DNA of 57,626 nucleotides from DAOPXV01 sp035352535 (GTDB lineage: Bacteria > Muiribacteriota > UBA9980): contig CAZJFS010000008.1 of NCBI GenBank assembly GCA_964545075.1, forward strand, positions 1-57,626. The letters are read 5' to 3'. Both the position numbers and the translations under genes were made by a program. How positions within the stretch are numbered: position 1 is the first letter of the stretch; each line of letters opens with the position of its first letter. The notes below the pieces were generated by a model. That model searched no databases and had not been told where the DNA came from. It worked only from the letters and a program-made list of their open reading frames with translations. Of this stretch, positions 24,363-34,035 are shown piece after piece.

Positions 24363-25297
24363 TGCGCAAATTTATAACGGCGGATTATATAAGGGATTTT
24401 ATAAAAAATTCGAATGAAACTCCGGTCGTTTTAAGGGTCGATAAGGGCGTTACCATTACGGCCGAAGCATATGATCTGGCGCGTATGATGAACGTGACGG
24501 TGGTTTTCGAATCGGCCAGAAAACCCTTTGTATGCGCAAATTTTAAGATGAACGGCGGAGTCGGCTTTCTCGACAGATACATTGCCGAGCTTACGACATT
24601 TCTGGCGCAGAATTTCAGCAATTTCAAGGACGAGGTTGACGTGGTTATAGCTCCGCCCGCGCCTCTGGTTCCGATAGCGAGCGGACTTTCAGCGAGAGCC
24701 GGCCTTTTTAAGATATCGGGTCAGAATTCGTATTTGAAGGAAAGCGGCGCGTTTACCGGCGAAGTTTCGCCGTGGCTCTTAAAGGAATGCGGCGCCGATT
24801 ACGTTATTCTCGGCCATTCCGAACGCCGCGCCATATTCGGTGAAACATGCGGAATAATATCCCAAAAAATGAAAATGGCCGTTGACGCCGGGCTTGACGT
24901 TATATTTTGCCTCGGCGAAAATCTCGATGAAAGAAAATCCGGAAAAACCAACGAAGTATTGAAGGAAATGCTTTCATCGTTATATGCCATACCTATCGAA
25001 TACGCCAAAAAGGTCATAATTGCTTATGAACCGGTATGGGCCATCGGCACGGGGTTGAACGCGTCGAACGATCAGATATCGGAAGTCGTCGGATTCATCA
25101 GGAGCGATCTCATGGAAAAGCTCGGCGTGGATTTTTCATCGAAGATGCGCATACTCTACGGCGGGTCCGTGAACGACGTGAATTCGTTTGAAATAGCGTC
25201 CATTGAAGGCGTTGACGGCGCGCTCGTCGGCGGAGCGTCATTGAACCCGGTTTCTTTCGTAAAGATCGTGCGTAATTTCAGAGTCCAGAAAGGGTGA
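24362..25297 (+). CDS. tpiA: Triosephosphate isomerase with an N-terminal extension domain
   Basis: Interconverts dihydroxyacetone phosphate and glyceraldehyde 3-phosphate. The barrel begins near residue 54 with CANFKMNGG (Lys62), then LGHSERR (catalytic His), AYEPVWAIGTG (catalytic Glu) and LYGGSVN. Family length is about 250, yet this protein has 311 residues. The first 50 residues (FITADYIRDFI, then VDKGVTITAEAYDLARMM) resemble the small N-terminal module of ethanolamine-utilisation type proteins with a T-PxAR/A motif. Overlap with aspS at TAATG implies translational coupling. Confidence 0.93.
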   Translation: MRKFITADYIRDFIKNSNETPVVLRVDKGVTITAEAYDLARMMNVTVVFESARKPFVCANFKMNGGVGFLDRYIAELTTFLAQNFSNFKDEVDVVIAPPAPLVPIASGLSARAGLFKISGQNSYLKESGAFTGEVSPWLLKECGADYVILGHSERRAIFGETCGIISQKMKMAVDAGLDVIFCLGENLDERKSGKTNEVLKEMLSSLYAIPIEYAKKVIIAYEPVWAIGTGLNASNDQISEVVGFIRSDLMEKLGVDFSSKMRILYGGSVNDVNSFEIASIEGVDGALVGGASLNPVSFVKIVRNFRVQKG

Positions 25298-25302
25298 TTA
25301 AA

Positions 25303-25680
25303 TTGTCGTTCCAGAATTTTATAGATACATTGCTTGAAAAAATGAAGACCTCCATAAAGACCGAATCCGTAGTCGGCGATCCGATAACGATAGGCGATGT
25401 AACTATCGTTCCGATCGCCAAGGTTACTTTCGGCTTCGGCGCCGGCGGCGAGGATCTCGAGACGCAGAATGGCTTCGGCGGCGGTTCGGGCGGCGGCGCT
25501 ACGATCACGCCGATAGGTTTCGTGGTTATAAAAGGCTCGGAAGTGAGCCTTATGCCGCTTCACGAAAAAGAGACGCTTTTCGACAAACTTATAGATCCGG
25601 CTTCTTACGATAAGCTTGAAAAAGTATTCGATAAGATCAAGGATAAGGTAAAAAAAGAGACGGCTAAATCGAAGGAATGA
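25303..25680 (+). CDS. YtfJ/GerW family protein
   Basis: 125 residues matching the YtfJ/GerW family: VGDPITIGDVTIVPIAKVTF, a Gly-rich centre (FGAGGE, GGGSGGGA) and TPIGFVVIKG. In spore formers GerW is needed for germination of spores; homologues occur in non-sporulating bacteria with unknown function. The TTG at 25303 is favoured because GGGTGAT precedes it at good spacing; that site overlaps the tpiA stop codon, so the two genes are coupled. The C-terminal tail is Lys-rich. Confidence 0.85.
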   Translation: MSFQNFIDTLLEKMKTSIKTESVVGDPITIGDVTIVPIAKVTFGFGAGGEDLETQNGFGGGSGGGATITPIGFVVIKGSEVSLMPLHEKETLFDKLIDPASYDKLEKVFDKIKDKVKKETAKSKE

Positions 25681-25714
25681 ACGTTCCGGTTAAAGCCTCT
25701 CGGGTCTTGAAAAA

Positions 25715-28402
25715 TTGAAGATAATAACTACTCACGATAATCCGACATTCGATTCATTGGCCGGCGTCTTTGCGGCTTCGCTGCTGTACGGAGACGCCGT
25801 CGTCGTAATACCTAAAAATGTCGGAAGAGCCATTAAAAACTTTCTTTTAACATATTTTTCGGATTCGGATTATATTTTCGCCGATGCCGCAGGCTCATTC
25901 GCCGGCGCGGAGGAACTGACTCTCATATGCGCTAAAAATTTGAAGCGCGTCCCACACGTGGCGAAGTTAGCCGAAAGGCCTAATGTTTACATTTCTATAT
26001 ATGATAAATCGCCAGCGGTCAAGCCGGACATAGCCGCCGATTCGATAAACGAGGCCGAATACGGCGCCGTAACGACGCTTATGTGCGAAAAACTCTTCGA
26101 GCGGAAAATCAATTTTTCGAAAGTTTACGCGACGCTTTTCGCGCTCGGCATACACGAGGTTACGGGGTCGCTTTTATACCCTAATACCCGCGTGAATGAT
26201 ATTGCTTGCCTTTCAAGGCTTTTGAAGGCTGGAGCCGATCTTAATACGGTTTCTATATTTTTAAAGGACAAGCTTTCCGATATTCAGGGCGAAATTTTGA
26301 ACAAGCTCATAGCGTCGAGACGGGTGATCAATATAAACGGCGTCGACGTTACGATATATTCGGCTGAAACTTCAAAGTTCATATATAAATTCGATAACAT
26401 AATCCAGAAAATAGCGGACAACGATAATTTCAGCCTGGCTATTTTCATAACCAGGATGGGGAACCACGTTTATATATCGGCCAGAAATAATATGGAAGAG
26501 ATCAATATGGGCGGCATATTCAAAACGCTGGGCGGCGGCGGGCCGAAATACGCCGCTTCCGCGACGCTCACTGGATGCGGGGTAACGGATGCGATAACCA
26601 GGATTAAGGCGCTTCTAAAGAAAAAAATAGTTCCCAAACTCACGGCCGCGGATATAATGAGCCATCCCGTGCTGCTTTTAAGCTCCGATATTTCGGTCCG
26701 CGAAGCGGAAAGGATACTTTTCAGATACGGCGTGTCCGGCGCTCCCGTTCATGAAAATAATTCAATCAAGGGTTTTTTAAAAAAATCAGACATAGATAAA
26801 GCCATACATCATGGCATTGGAAACGCCCCTATCAAGGCTTTTTTGTGCAAGGAAGTAATATACGTTTCGCCTAACGAATCTTTTGAAAATATTAAGCATA
26901 AGATATCCGACAGCGAAACAAAAAATATACTCGTTGGAAGCGAAACAAAAACCGTCGGCATAATAACTCGTTCGGACGTTTTAAATTACGCTTTTAACGA
27001 AAAATCGCATTATAAAAGAAAGAAAACGGCTAATTTTTTAGTCCATGAACACGCGGTGGACCTCGAATCTATAAAAAGAGGCCCTGAAATAAAGATACCG
27101 CTTGAAAAATTTTTTTCGCGAAAGGTCGTTAAATTTTTAAAGAATGTTTCCAAGAAAGCGTCGGAGCTTAACTGCTCGGCTTATCTTGTCGGCGGCATAG
27201 TCCGCGATATAATACTTGAAAAAGAAAGCCTGGATATAGATATCGTCATCGAAGGCATGTCCGGGATTGATTTCGTCAGAAATTTCATTCCGGATAAAGA
27301 ATTCATATTGAATATGCACCAGAAATTCAAGACGGCTACGGTCAAGATGCCCGACCTTCCGAAAATCGATTTTGCCACCGCCCGTTCAGAATTTTATGAA
27401 TCGCCCGCGGCCCTGCCCGACGTATTTCAAAGCAATCTCTATCAGGATCTTTTAAGGCGTGATTTTACGGTAAACGCCCTGGCTATATCTCTTAACAGGG
27501 ATAATTTCGGTTTTTTAATAGATTATTACGGAGGGTTCGACGACATAAAAAAGAAAAGCGTCAGGATACTTCACAGCTTGAGTTTCGTCGAGGACCCTAC
27601 GAGAATATTTAGGGCCATAAGGTTTAAATCGAGACTCGGTTTTAAGATCGAAAAATACAGCGAGGAAAAGATAAAAGAAGCCCTCGGCTACGGTGTCGTA
27701 AAAAAGATCGAGCCGATAAGAATATTCAATGAGATGGAGCTTATTTTCAACGAGCCCGATCCTTATAAGATAATTTGCGAAATGAAAAAATATAAACTTT
27801 TCGAATTTATTCACAAGGATATCGTGTTCACTGAAAAACTTCAAAAGGTGTTTAAAAACGCTTATATTTACGTAAAAAAATATCATTCGAATTTCATAGG
27901 GTCCGAAAAACTTGATCTTTCGGCGTTATACTTATCCATAATACTTCTCGGGGCTCCGATTGAAAAGATACCGGAGCTTCTTTCAAATATGCATATAGGC
28001 CGCCAGACGCGCGATAAAATAATTGAGATAACCGAAGGGCTGCTCTCCGCCCGTAATGAATTTGAAAAACTTTGCGACGGCCGTAAAAAAGTCTCCGATC
28101 TTGATATATACAGGTTGTTGAGGGGCCGTTCGAATGAATTCATATCCGTTTTTGCCGCCGTCGAGGGTTCCAGGGTGGCTATCAATGCCGCATACCGTTA
28201 TATCTCGAAAATATCAGGCGTTAAAACGACCCTTAACGGTGAAATACTAAAGAAAATAGGCGTGAAATCAGGCCCTATGTTCAGGGAAATATTTGAAAAA
28301 GCCGTCGAGGAAAAAATACGCGGAAATTTAAAGACCCATATAGACGAACTCGGTTTCGCTAAAACGTTTTTAAACAGAATGCCGGAATTTGAAAATAAAT
28401 AG
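25715..28402 (+). CDS. DHH-CBS-CBS-tRNA nucleotidyltransferase (CCA/A-adding) fusion with degenerate DHH domain
   Basis: 895 residues in order: DHH/DHHA1 domain (about 1-300), two CBS domains (about 315-430), and a class II polyA polymerase/CCA head and body (about 475-890). The nucleotidyltransferase has YLVGGIVRDIILE, metal ligands in LDIDIVIEG, RRDFTVNALAI and DPTRIFRAIRF, and should add A or CCA to tRNA 3' ends. The DHH part is eroded: HDNPTFDS has Thr where an Asp ligand belongs, the DHH signature reads DKS (97-99), IHEDTG is IHEVTG, and GGGGH is GGGGP. Its phosphoesterase activity is probably lost. TTG start. Confidence 0.9.
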   Translation: MKIITTHDNPTFDSLAGVFAASLLYGDAVVVIPKNVGRAIKNFLLTYFSDSDYIFADAAGSFAGAEELTLICAKNLKRVPHVAKLAERPNVYISIYDKSPAVKPDIAADSINEAEYGAVTTLMCEKLFERKINFSKVYATLFALGIHEVTGSLLYPNTRVNDIACLSRLLKAGADLNTVSIFLKDKLSDIQGEILNKLIASRRVININGVDVTIYSAETSKFIYKFDNIIQKIADNDNFSLAIFITRMGNHVYISARNNMEEINMGGIFKTLGGGGPKYAASATLTGCGVTDAITRIKALLKKKIVPKLTAADIMSHPVLLLSSDISVREAERILFRYGVSGAPVHENNSIKGFLKKSDIDKAIHHGIGNAPIKAFLCKEVIYVSPNESFENIKHKISDSETKNILVGSETKTVGIITRSDVLNYAFNEKSHYKRKKTANFLVHEHAVDLESIKRGPEIKIPLEKFFSRKVVKFLKNVSKKASELNCSAYLVGGIVRDIILEKESLDIDIVIEGMSGIDFVRNFIPDKEFILNMHQKFKTATVKMPDLPKIDFATARSEFYESPAALPDVFQSNLYQDLLRRDFTVNALAISLNRDNFGFLIDYYGGFDDIKKKSVRILHSLSFVEDPTRIFRAIRFKSRLGFKIEKYSEEKIKEALGYGVVKKIEPIRIFNEMELIFNEPDPYKIICEMKKYKLFEFIHKDIVFTEKLQKVFKNAYIYVKKYHSNFIGSEKLDLSALYLSIILLGAPIEKIPELLSNMHIGRQTRDKIIEITEGLLSARNEFEKLCDGRKKVSDLDIYRLLRGRSNEFISVFAAVEGSRVAINAAYRYISKISGVKTTLNGEILKKIGVKSGPMFREIFEKAVEEKIRGNLKTHIDELGFAKTFLNRMPEFENK

Positions 28403-28418
28403 CGGATAAAGAAAGCTT

Positions 28419-29171
28419 ATGCAGATTTCAGACAATAAAAAACTTATAAATATAATATTGCTTCTGGCGGGGCTTTATTTGGCCAATTATTTTCTTTCTC
28501 TGAAAAAAGGCGATATTGGCGAGCTTGTATTGAATATACTCGTAATACCTTTTGGCGTTCTGGCTATCATAATTCATGAAGTATCGCATGGCTGCGTGGC
28601 GAACATGCTGGGCGATCCCACGGCTAAACTCGCCGGCCGGCTTTCGTTGAATCCGGTCAAGCACTTCGATCCGCTGGGCGTTTTGTGCATGATATTATTC
28701 CATTTTGGCTGGGCAAAACCGGTTCCCGTGGATTTTTCACTTTTAAAAAAACCGCGGCGCGATATGACGCTGGTCGCTATCGCCGGCCCTCTGGCGAATC
28801 TTTTATTGGCTTTGGCTTTTATGTTTTTGGCGAAGGCGATATATTCCTTCGACGTTTCCGGCGGTTTTCGCGATCAGCCGGCTTTTGTTATAGAATCGGC
28901 CCGGATATTTTTCAGCGTTATCATGATAGGCGGCATACAGATCAACCTGATGTTGATGATGTTCAATCTCATACCGATACCGCCTCTCGACGGTTCGCGT
29001 ATAATAACTGCCATGCTGCCGAGAGATATGGCTATAAAGTATAACATGGTCGAGCCTTACGGGCTGATCATAATAATGTTTATGATATACTCGAATTTGC
29101 TCGGCTCTATAATAATGGGGCCGCTTGAACTTGTCTATAAGTCCATGAAATATTATATACTTGGAATATGA
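28419..29171 (+). CDS. M50-family membrane metalloprotease (site-2 protease type)
   Basis: 250 residues with about five to six membrane segments. The zinc-binding motif HEVSHG is in the second helix, and the third ligand motif lies in NLIPIPPLDGSRI near residue 190. SLNPVKHFDPLG and AKPVPVDFSLL are typical of the compact YwhC/S2P-like branch. Such enzymes cleave substrates within the membrane; no target is evident. It starts 16 bases after the tRNA nucleotidyltransferase gene and closes the rightward cluster. Confidence 0.88.
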   Translation: MQISDNKKLINIILLLAGLYLANYFLSLKKGDIGELVLNILVIPFGVLAIIIHEVSHGCVANMLGDPTAKLAGRLSLNPVKHFDPLGVLCMILFHFGWAKPVPVDFSLLKKPRRDMTLVAIAGPLANLLLALAFMFLAKAIYSFDVSGGFRDQPAFVIESARIFFSVIMIGGIQINLMLMMFNLIPIPPLDGSRIITAMLPRDMAIKYNMVEPYGLIIIMFMIYSNLLGSIIMGPLELVYKSMKYYILGI

Positions 29172-29213
29172 TATTTCGTTGTTTTCAGCGTGAATTATCT
29201 TATCGCAAGGCTA

Positions 29214-29789
29214 TTACCGCGCTTCAGAAAAGACCTGCGCCGAGAAGTAATAAACTTCCGCGCCTTCTTTATATGCGTTTTTGTGAAGTCCCGCTTTCAT
29301 GCAGGTATGTTCGAGAAAGGTCGTCACGTCCATTTTCCATTCCGTAGCCACCTGGGGCAGCAACAGCCCGGAATAGAAGCCCTGCCGAACTACCAGGCCG
29401 TGCTTCCCTATCTCTATCAATGAGAAATCGCTGATAGGGGCGAGCGGCGACAGTACGGAAACCTCGAGATGTATATCCTCGAGTTCGTCCGGGGAAACGG
29501 GCGGAAAACGAGGATCTTTTGTCGAAGCCGCCTGCGCCATTTCTATAATGGTCTTATATAAAGGCTTGAATGCCTCGACATAACCTATGCAGCCGCGCAG
29601 CTCGCCGTCTTTGTGAAGCGTTACGAACGCTCCGCATTCAGTTTCAAATTTTGAATTCGAGGATTTATAATCAGGAGTTTTTCTTTCGCGCACATGCATT
29701 TCAAGCGCGGCGCGCGCCAGCTTCAATATTTCGATTTCTTCTTCCCGGTTGAGTTCAAACCGTAATTTCGTATCCAGTTCCTGTGGCAT
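29214..29789 (-). CDS. AMMECR1-domain protein
   Basis: 191 residues. FVTLHKDGELRGCIGYVEAF contains the signature LRGCIG motif, and the C-terminal half has LEVSVLSPLAPI and ATEWKMDVTTFLEHTC. AMMECR1 proteins are often linked to Memo-type dioxygenases and radical SAM proteins (AmmeMemoRadiSam system), but neither partner is in this window. ATG at 29789 is chosen over GTG at 29798 because GGAGAGTGAT precedes it. It is the last gene of a minus-strand cluster. Confidence 0.88.
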   Translation of the reverse strand: MPQELDTKLRFELNREEEIEILKLARAALEMHVRERKTPDYKSSNSKFETECGAFVTLHKDGELRGCIGYVEAFKPLYKTIIEMAQAASTKDPRFPPVSPDELEDIHLEVSVLSPLAPISDFSLIEIGKHGLVVRQGFYSGLLLPQVATEWKMDVTTFLEHTCMKAGLHKNAYKEGAEVYYFSAQVFSEAR

Positions 29790-29818
29790 CGATATCACTC
29801 TCCGCGCAATTTTTTTGT

Positions 29819-31786
29819 TTACTGGCCAAGGTTTTTAGATATAGTAAAATAAAAAGTCGTTCCGGCGCCCTGCGAGCTTTCAAACCATATTTTGCCGCCG
29901 TGCCTTTCAACTATGCTTTTAACTATTGAAAGCCCGACTCCGGTTCCATCCACTTCGGCTTCCTCGCGCGTGCGGTAAAACGGCATGAAAATATTGCTGT
30001 GGTATTGCTTGGCTATGCCGCATCCGGTGTCGCTGTGAGTGAATGTATAAAAGTCACTGGATTCCGAATAACTGAAGCTTATATGACGTTTATTTCCGTT
30101 TCCCATATATTTTATCGAGTTTGAAAAGAGATTCGAGATGGCCCTTTCCATACAGGACAGGTCCGCGTTTATAACCGGAAGCTCGCCTTGTACCGATATT
30201 TCCACATTAGCTTTTTTAATCTTCTCGTCCATTAATTTGATGACGCCGTTAACCACGCTTTTTATATCGACTTTTTTTATGTCGAGAGCGAGGTTTTTGA
30301 TTCTGCTTAAATTTAAAATGTCGTTTATCAGATGCTCCATGGAATTAGCCGCATGAAGGCTGTTTTCGGAAAATTTCGATATCTTTTCAATGTTAGGCTT
30401 TTCTTCTTTATGAAGTTCGCTTATAATCATCTGAAGATATCCGCTTACCGCCGATAAAGGGTTTTTAAGATCGTGCGAGACTGTTCTGGCGTAGGCGTCG
30501 AGCTCTCCGTTTTGCTTGAATAAAAGTTCGTTCTTTGATTTAAGTTCGTTAATGAGTTTGAAATTATCTATGAGAAGAGATACATGGCTTATGATATCGG
30601 TAATATATTTAAGTTTTTTCCTGTATATATATTCGGTTCCCTCCGCGAAATACAGGCCTATTATATTTTCAACGTCTCCGTTACGTATGATGGGGTATAT
30701 TACGGCGGTTATGATTTTCTTGCTTTTGGCATAAGCCAGGAAATCTTTTTTTTCGTCGGAATAATTCGCGGGATTTTCGTCAAAATTTGTGATCGGCTTT
30801 GAAAAATCATATATAAGAGGCTCTTTGATAATTTCCAGGTCCGTCAGAAGGAAATTGAAGGAATTTGCGGGCATCGTCGTTCTGCCGTCGATATTGTTCA
30901 ATACCGTTTCGACGCCTTCGTTGAGGCTTATTCTTGAAAAATTATTTTTTTTATCGGTCCTGTTTTTTATTTTAGCGTAAAAATCGGCTGAAACGCATTC
31001 CAACCCGTTCGATATGAGATATAAAAGTTTATGTATGTTTATCTCGTCCAGCTGGTCCTTGAAAAAGTCGACGGTCTTGTTTTTAAGAATCTCTATTTTA
31101 AGATTTTCATCTATGGCGAAATATATCCTTGAGAACCTTTCCACCAGATAAAAAGCGAGGATCGTTCCGAAAATTATCAGTATCGTGAATATAAGCGTTA
31201 TGCGATAACGGGTATCCTCGTAAATTACGATACTGCGCTCCACGCGTGAAAACGCGTCGTTGTATTCGAGTTTTATTATGGAATCTATTATATCGACCAT
31301 TTTATCGAACGAAGCCTGGAAATCATTCAAAAAAAGTTCGAGTTTTTCCAGCGGCGTCGTTCCGGATGTCTTTTGTAATATTAATTCTTCGTTGTATTTT
31401 ACGAAACGCTTGAAGGCCGTTTCGAATTGAGTGAAAAGCAATTCTTCGTTATCGGTTTCAGCCAGAGCTTTATATTTTATTATTTTATCGTTTATGGAAT
31501 TGATCGTCGAATTGATCTCTTTTATGTTGTTGTTTAAATTTTTTTCGTCGCGTGTCAGTACGAGCTCGCCTTCTAATATCCTTATTTTATCCATGCAGAG
31601 GACAAGCTTGTCGAGTATGTCGGTGGCTCCGATATCCTGCTTTTTTATCTGCGAGAACATCGATTTCATCGTATGTATTTCGAATATCGTTATTATGCCG
31701 AAAGCCGCGAATATAAGAAGGATAAGTATGAAGCTGAGCGTCAGCTTCTGTTCGATCTTCATAAAGCTTCTTATCTTTAAAAGCAT
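29819..31786 (-). CDS. Membrane sensor histidine kinase
   Basis: 655 residues. The order is a transmembrane helix (about 15-35), a mainly helical extracytoplasmic sensor (35-200), a second helix, a GAF-like region (about 250-410), and a HisKA domain with the phosphoacceptor H438 in VSHDLKNPLSAVSG. The ATPase domain has NLFSNSIKYMG (N box), DTGCGIA (G1) and GTGVGLSIVK (G2). The arrangement resembles phytochrome-like kinases lacking the bilin site. No response regulator lies next to it, so it is an orphan here. AGGAG lies six bases before the ATG. Confidence 0.9.
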   Translation of the reverse strand: MLLKIRSFMKIEQKLTLSFILILLIFAAFGIITIFEIHTMKSMFSQIKKQDIGATDILDKLVLCMDKIRILEGELVLTRDEKNLNNNIKEINSTINSINDKIIKYKALAETDNEELLFTQFETAFKRFVKYNEELILQKTSGTTPLEKLELFLNDFQASFDKMVDIIDSIIKLEYNDAFSRVERSIVIYEDTRYRITLIFTILIIFGTILAFYLVERFSRIYFAIDENLKIEILKNKTVDFFKDQLDEINIHKLLYLISNGLECVSADFYAKIKNRTDKKNNFSRISLNEGVETVLNNIDGRTTMPANSFNFLLTDLEIIKEPLIYDFSKPITNFDENPANYSDEKKDFLAYAKSKKIITAVIYPIIRNGDVENIIGLYFAEGTEYIYRKKLKYITDIISHVSLLIDNFKLINELKSKNELLFKQNGELDAYARTVSHDLKNPLSAVSGYLQMIISELHKEEKPNIEKISKFSENSLHAANSMEHLINDILNLSRIKNLALDIKKVDIKSVVNGVIKLMDEKIKKANVEISVQGELPVINADLSCMERAISNLFSNSIKYMGNGNKRHISFSYSESSDFYTFTHSDTGCGIAKQYHSNIFMPFYRTREEAEVDGTGVGLSIVKSIVERHGGKIWFESSQGAGTTFYFTISKNLGQ

Positions 31787-31798
31787 ATGAAACTCCTT

Positions 31799-32518
31799 TT
31801 AGTTATCCAGGATCTCGGCTTCGATTATATTTTCTGAATTTTCAGGGCTTTCACTATTTTCTGAAGGCTCGTCGTCGTCGCTTACTGGAACGTCGATACG
31901 TTCGCCGGACTCTTCGCCGAAATCAAAGGATTCCTGGTTGGGATCTTCGAAGAATATATTCGACGCGGCGTCTTCTTCCTTTAAAAGGGCGTCTATCCTG
32001 CTGGTATCGACTTCTATCGATTTAAGATATGCTTTGAGCTCGCCAAGGCTTTTTATGCCGAAATATTTGAAAAATTCTTTTGAGATGCCGTAAATCTTAG
32101 GATTTCCTGGCAATTTTTTGACGCCGACTACTTTAATAAGGCCTCTTGCACATAACGTATTTATTATGCCGTCGGAATTTATTCCGCGGACCTTTTCCAT
32201 TTCCTGTTTCGTGATATGCTGTTTGAAAGCCACTATCGAAAGGGTTTCCAGGGCCTGGTAAGAAAGCTTCGTCTCCCTCGGGGCTATGAGCATCTCGATG
32301 TAATGAGAATATTCATGCCTGGTTCCGAGCCTGTATCCGTCCGGGCTTTTTATAAGGCAAAGCGCGGAGTTTTTGGCTTTAAGCAGCTCGCCATACTCGT
32401 CGATCAGCCTTGATGCTTCCTTTGTCTCGACTTTAAGTATCTCCGCTATCTTTGAGGACTGAAGAGAATTTTGCGAAACAAAAAGCAGCGCTTCTATTAT
32501 AGAATGTTCATGCTTCAT
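31799..32518 (-). CDS. scpB: Segregation and condensation protein B
   Basis: Subunit of the SMC-ScpAB condensin. The N-terminal winged helices are visible (IIEALLFVSQNSLQSSKIAE; YQALETLSIVAFKQHITKQEME; GNPKIYGISKEFFKYFGI). The last 50 residues form an acidic tail beyond the usual domain. The gene follows scpA by 16 bases, as in most bacteria. AGGTGAATGAT precedes the ATG. Confidence 0.93.
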   Translation of the reverse strand: MKHEHSIIEALLFVSQNSLQSSKIAEILKVETKEASRLIDEYGELLKAKNSALCLIKSPDGYRLGTRHEYSHYIEMLIAPRETKLSYQALETLSIVAFKQHITKQEMEKVRGINSDGIINTLCARGLIKVVGVKKLPGNPKIYGISKEFFKYFGIKSLGELKAYLKSIEVDTSRIDALLKEEDAASNIFFEDPNQESFDFGEESGERIDVPVSDDDEPSENSESPENSENIIEAEILDN

Positions 32519-32534
32519 TTATATCATTCACCTA

Positions 32535-33320
32535 TTATGCAGCCAGAGCTCCGACAGTATTAATCTTTTTAACTGTTATGCCCGAGAAATTGCTGCTTTG
32601 TTCGATCATTATTTTCTGAAGTTTTGAAAGCTCGAGTATGGCCAGGAAAGTCATTACCATTTCGAATTTCGTTTCGGCCGTTTCGAGCAATTCTTCAAAA
32701 GTGGTGTTTTCCTTGATTTCACAGAGAAATTTAAGTATCTGTTCGATCTTGTCGTCGACGGATATTTTTTCCACCACGATTCTCTGGAATTTCTTGTCTT
32801 TTAATTTTTTCAGCGCGTTTCTGAATGCGTTGCTCAGATTGTCGAGGTTGAGATCATCAGTTAAAAGAGTCGATTTGGTTTCAATCTCCACCGTCTTATA
32901 ATAAATTTTGCTGCTGTATGCCTCGAATTCGCGAAGCTTATGGGCCATATCCTTATAGATCTTGTATTCTTTGAGTTTGTTGATCATATCTTCCTGCGAT
33001 TCGAAGAAGAAAGGCGCTTCGTCTTCCATGTCGGGAACGTCAAGGCCGTCGTCGATCCTTTGAGGATTGAGATATCTGTCGTATTCGTTCGGCTTCGGAA
33101 GGATCGATTTGGATTTAAGGCGCATCAGCGATGCGGCCATTACGAGAAACTCTCCGGCCAGATGGATATCGAGATTTTGCATCTGCATTATTATATCAAG
33201 GTAATCCTTGGTTATTTTAGTCAGCGGTATCTCGTTAAGATCGAATTTTTCTTTTTCGACCAGGTGGAAGAGAAGGTCAAAAGGGCCTTCAAAAATAGGT
33301 AATTTAACATTGTATTCCAT
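32535..33320 (-). CDS. scpA: Segregation and condensation protein A
   Basis: The kleisin that bridges SMC heads and binds ScpB. The 261 residues begin with the family signature YNVKLPIFEGPFDLLFHLVE and KFDLNEIPLTKITKDYL. The C-terminal winged helix includes TFEELLETAETKFEMVMTFL followed by a LAILELSKL helix. GGAGTGA precedes the ATG. It sits downstream of two prepilin-like genes in the same direction. Confidence 0.95.
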   Translation of the reverse strand: MEYNVKLPIFEGPFDLLFHLVEKEKFDLNEIPLTKITKDYLDIIMQMQNLDIHLAGEFLVMAASLMRLKSKSILPKPNEYDRYLNPQRIDDGLDVPDMEDEAPFFFESQEDMINKLKEYKIYKDMAHKLREFEAYSSKIYYKTVEIETKSTLLTDDLNLDNLSNAFRNALKKLKDKKFQRIVVEKISVDDKIEQILKFLCEIKENTTFEELLETAETKFEMVMTFLAILELSKLQKIMIEQSSNFSGITVKKINTVGALAA

Positions 33321-33345
33321 AAACGTTCACTCCGAAAAATAAATA

Positions 33346-34035
33346 TCAGTTGCCGGCCGAGATCTCGCGCAAAACGATGTAATCATTATCGAATCTGACT
33401 TTGAGGCTGAAGGAGTCGGAACTGACCTTAGCCCCCGCGTCCGTCGGCATTACTATCTTAACGTTGACATTAAGAGCCTTCGGATCGGTTTTATCTTTTG
33501 TAAAACTTATCGATTCTACATTATCCGAAACTACTGTTTCACGTTCGTCGACGGATCTTATCAGTACGTGCGCCGAGCCGCGCTTGTTTTTTACGTAAGC
33601 CCCGTCCATCGCGTTCGCGTCTCTTTTCAGATAATATTCGACAGTTTCCTTCTTTGAATAAGGCTCAATGTAATAAACTTTAAATTTTATGCGCTCGAAG
33701 CCGTCGACGGGTTTTTTGTTTTCGTCTATAATTTCGATTTCGTTCGGTTTGGCTTCCTTGTAGCGCTCTCCCGTTACCCACAGATCGAAGTTTTGATCGT
33801 AAAATATCGCGGGATTGACTCTTTTCAGGTCCTGATATATTACGTACATGACCCTGGAAACTTCAGATTGAAGGACCATTTTCTTTTCGCCCTGTTGCCA
33901 GGATTGAAGGTTGTGACTGAAAGTGAAAAATATCGATATCAGAAGCATCGACGCGACCGCGAGCGATATCATCACTTCGACGAGAGTGAACCCTCTGCTA
34001 TTATGAATTTTTGATATACCCTGCATGTTATTCAT
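33346..34035 (-). CDS. Prepilin-type N-terminal methylation protein (PulJ/GspJ-like)
   Basis: 229 residues with the prepilin signature RG|FTLVEVMISLAVASMLL, including the conserved Glu at position 5 after the cleavage site. Such proteins form type IV pili, pseudopili or competence filaments. The remaining part is rich in beta strands, as in minor pseudopilins of the J type. The ATG at 34035 overlaps the stop of the upstream prepilin gene (ATGA), indicating translational coupling. Confidence 0.88.
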   Translation of the reverse strand: MNNMQGISKIHNSRGFTLVEVMISLAVASMLLISIFFTFSHNLQSWQQGEKKMVLQSEVSRVMYVIYQDLKRVNPAIFYDQNFDLWVTGERYKEAKPNEIEIIDENKKPVDGFERIKFKVYYIEPYSKKETVEYYLKRDANAMDGAYVKNKRGSAHVLIRSVDERETVVSDNVESISFTKDKTDPKALNVNVKIVMPTDAGAKVSSDSFSLKVRFDNDYIVLREISAGN

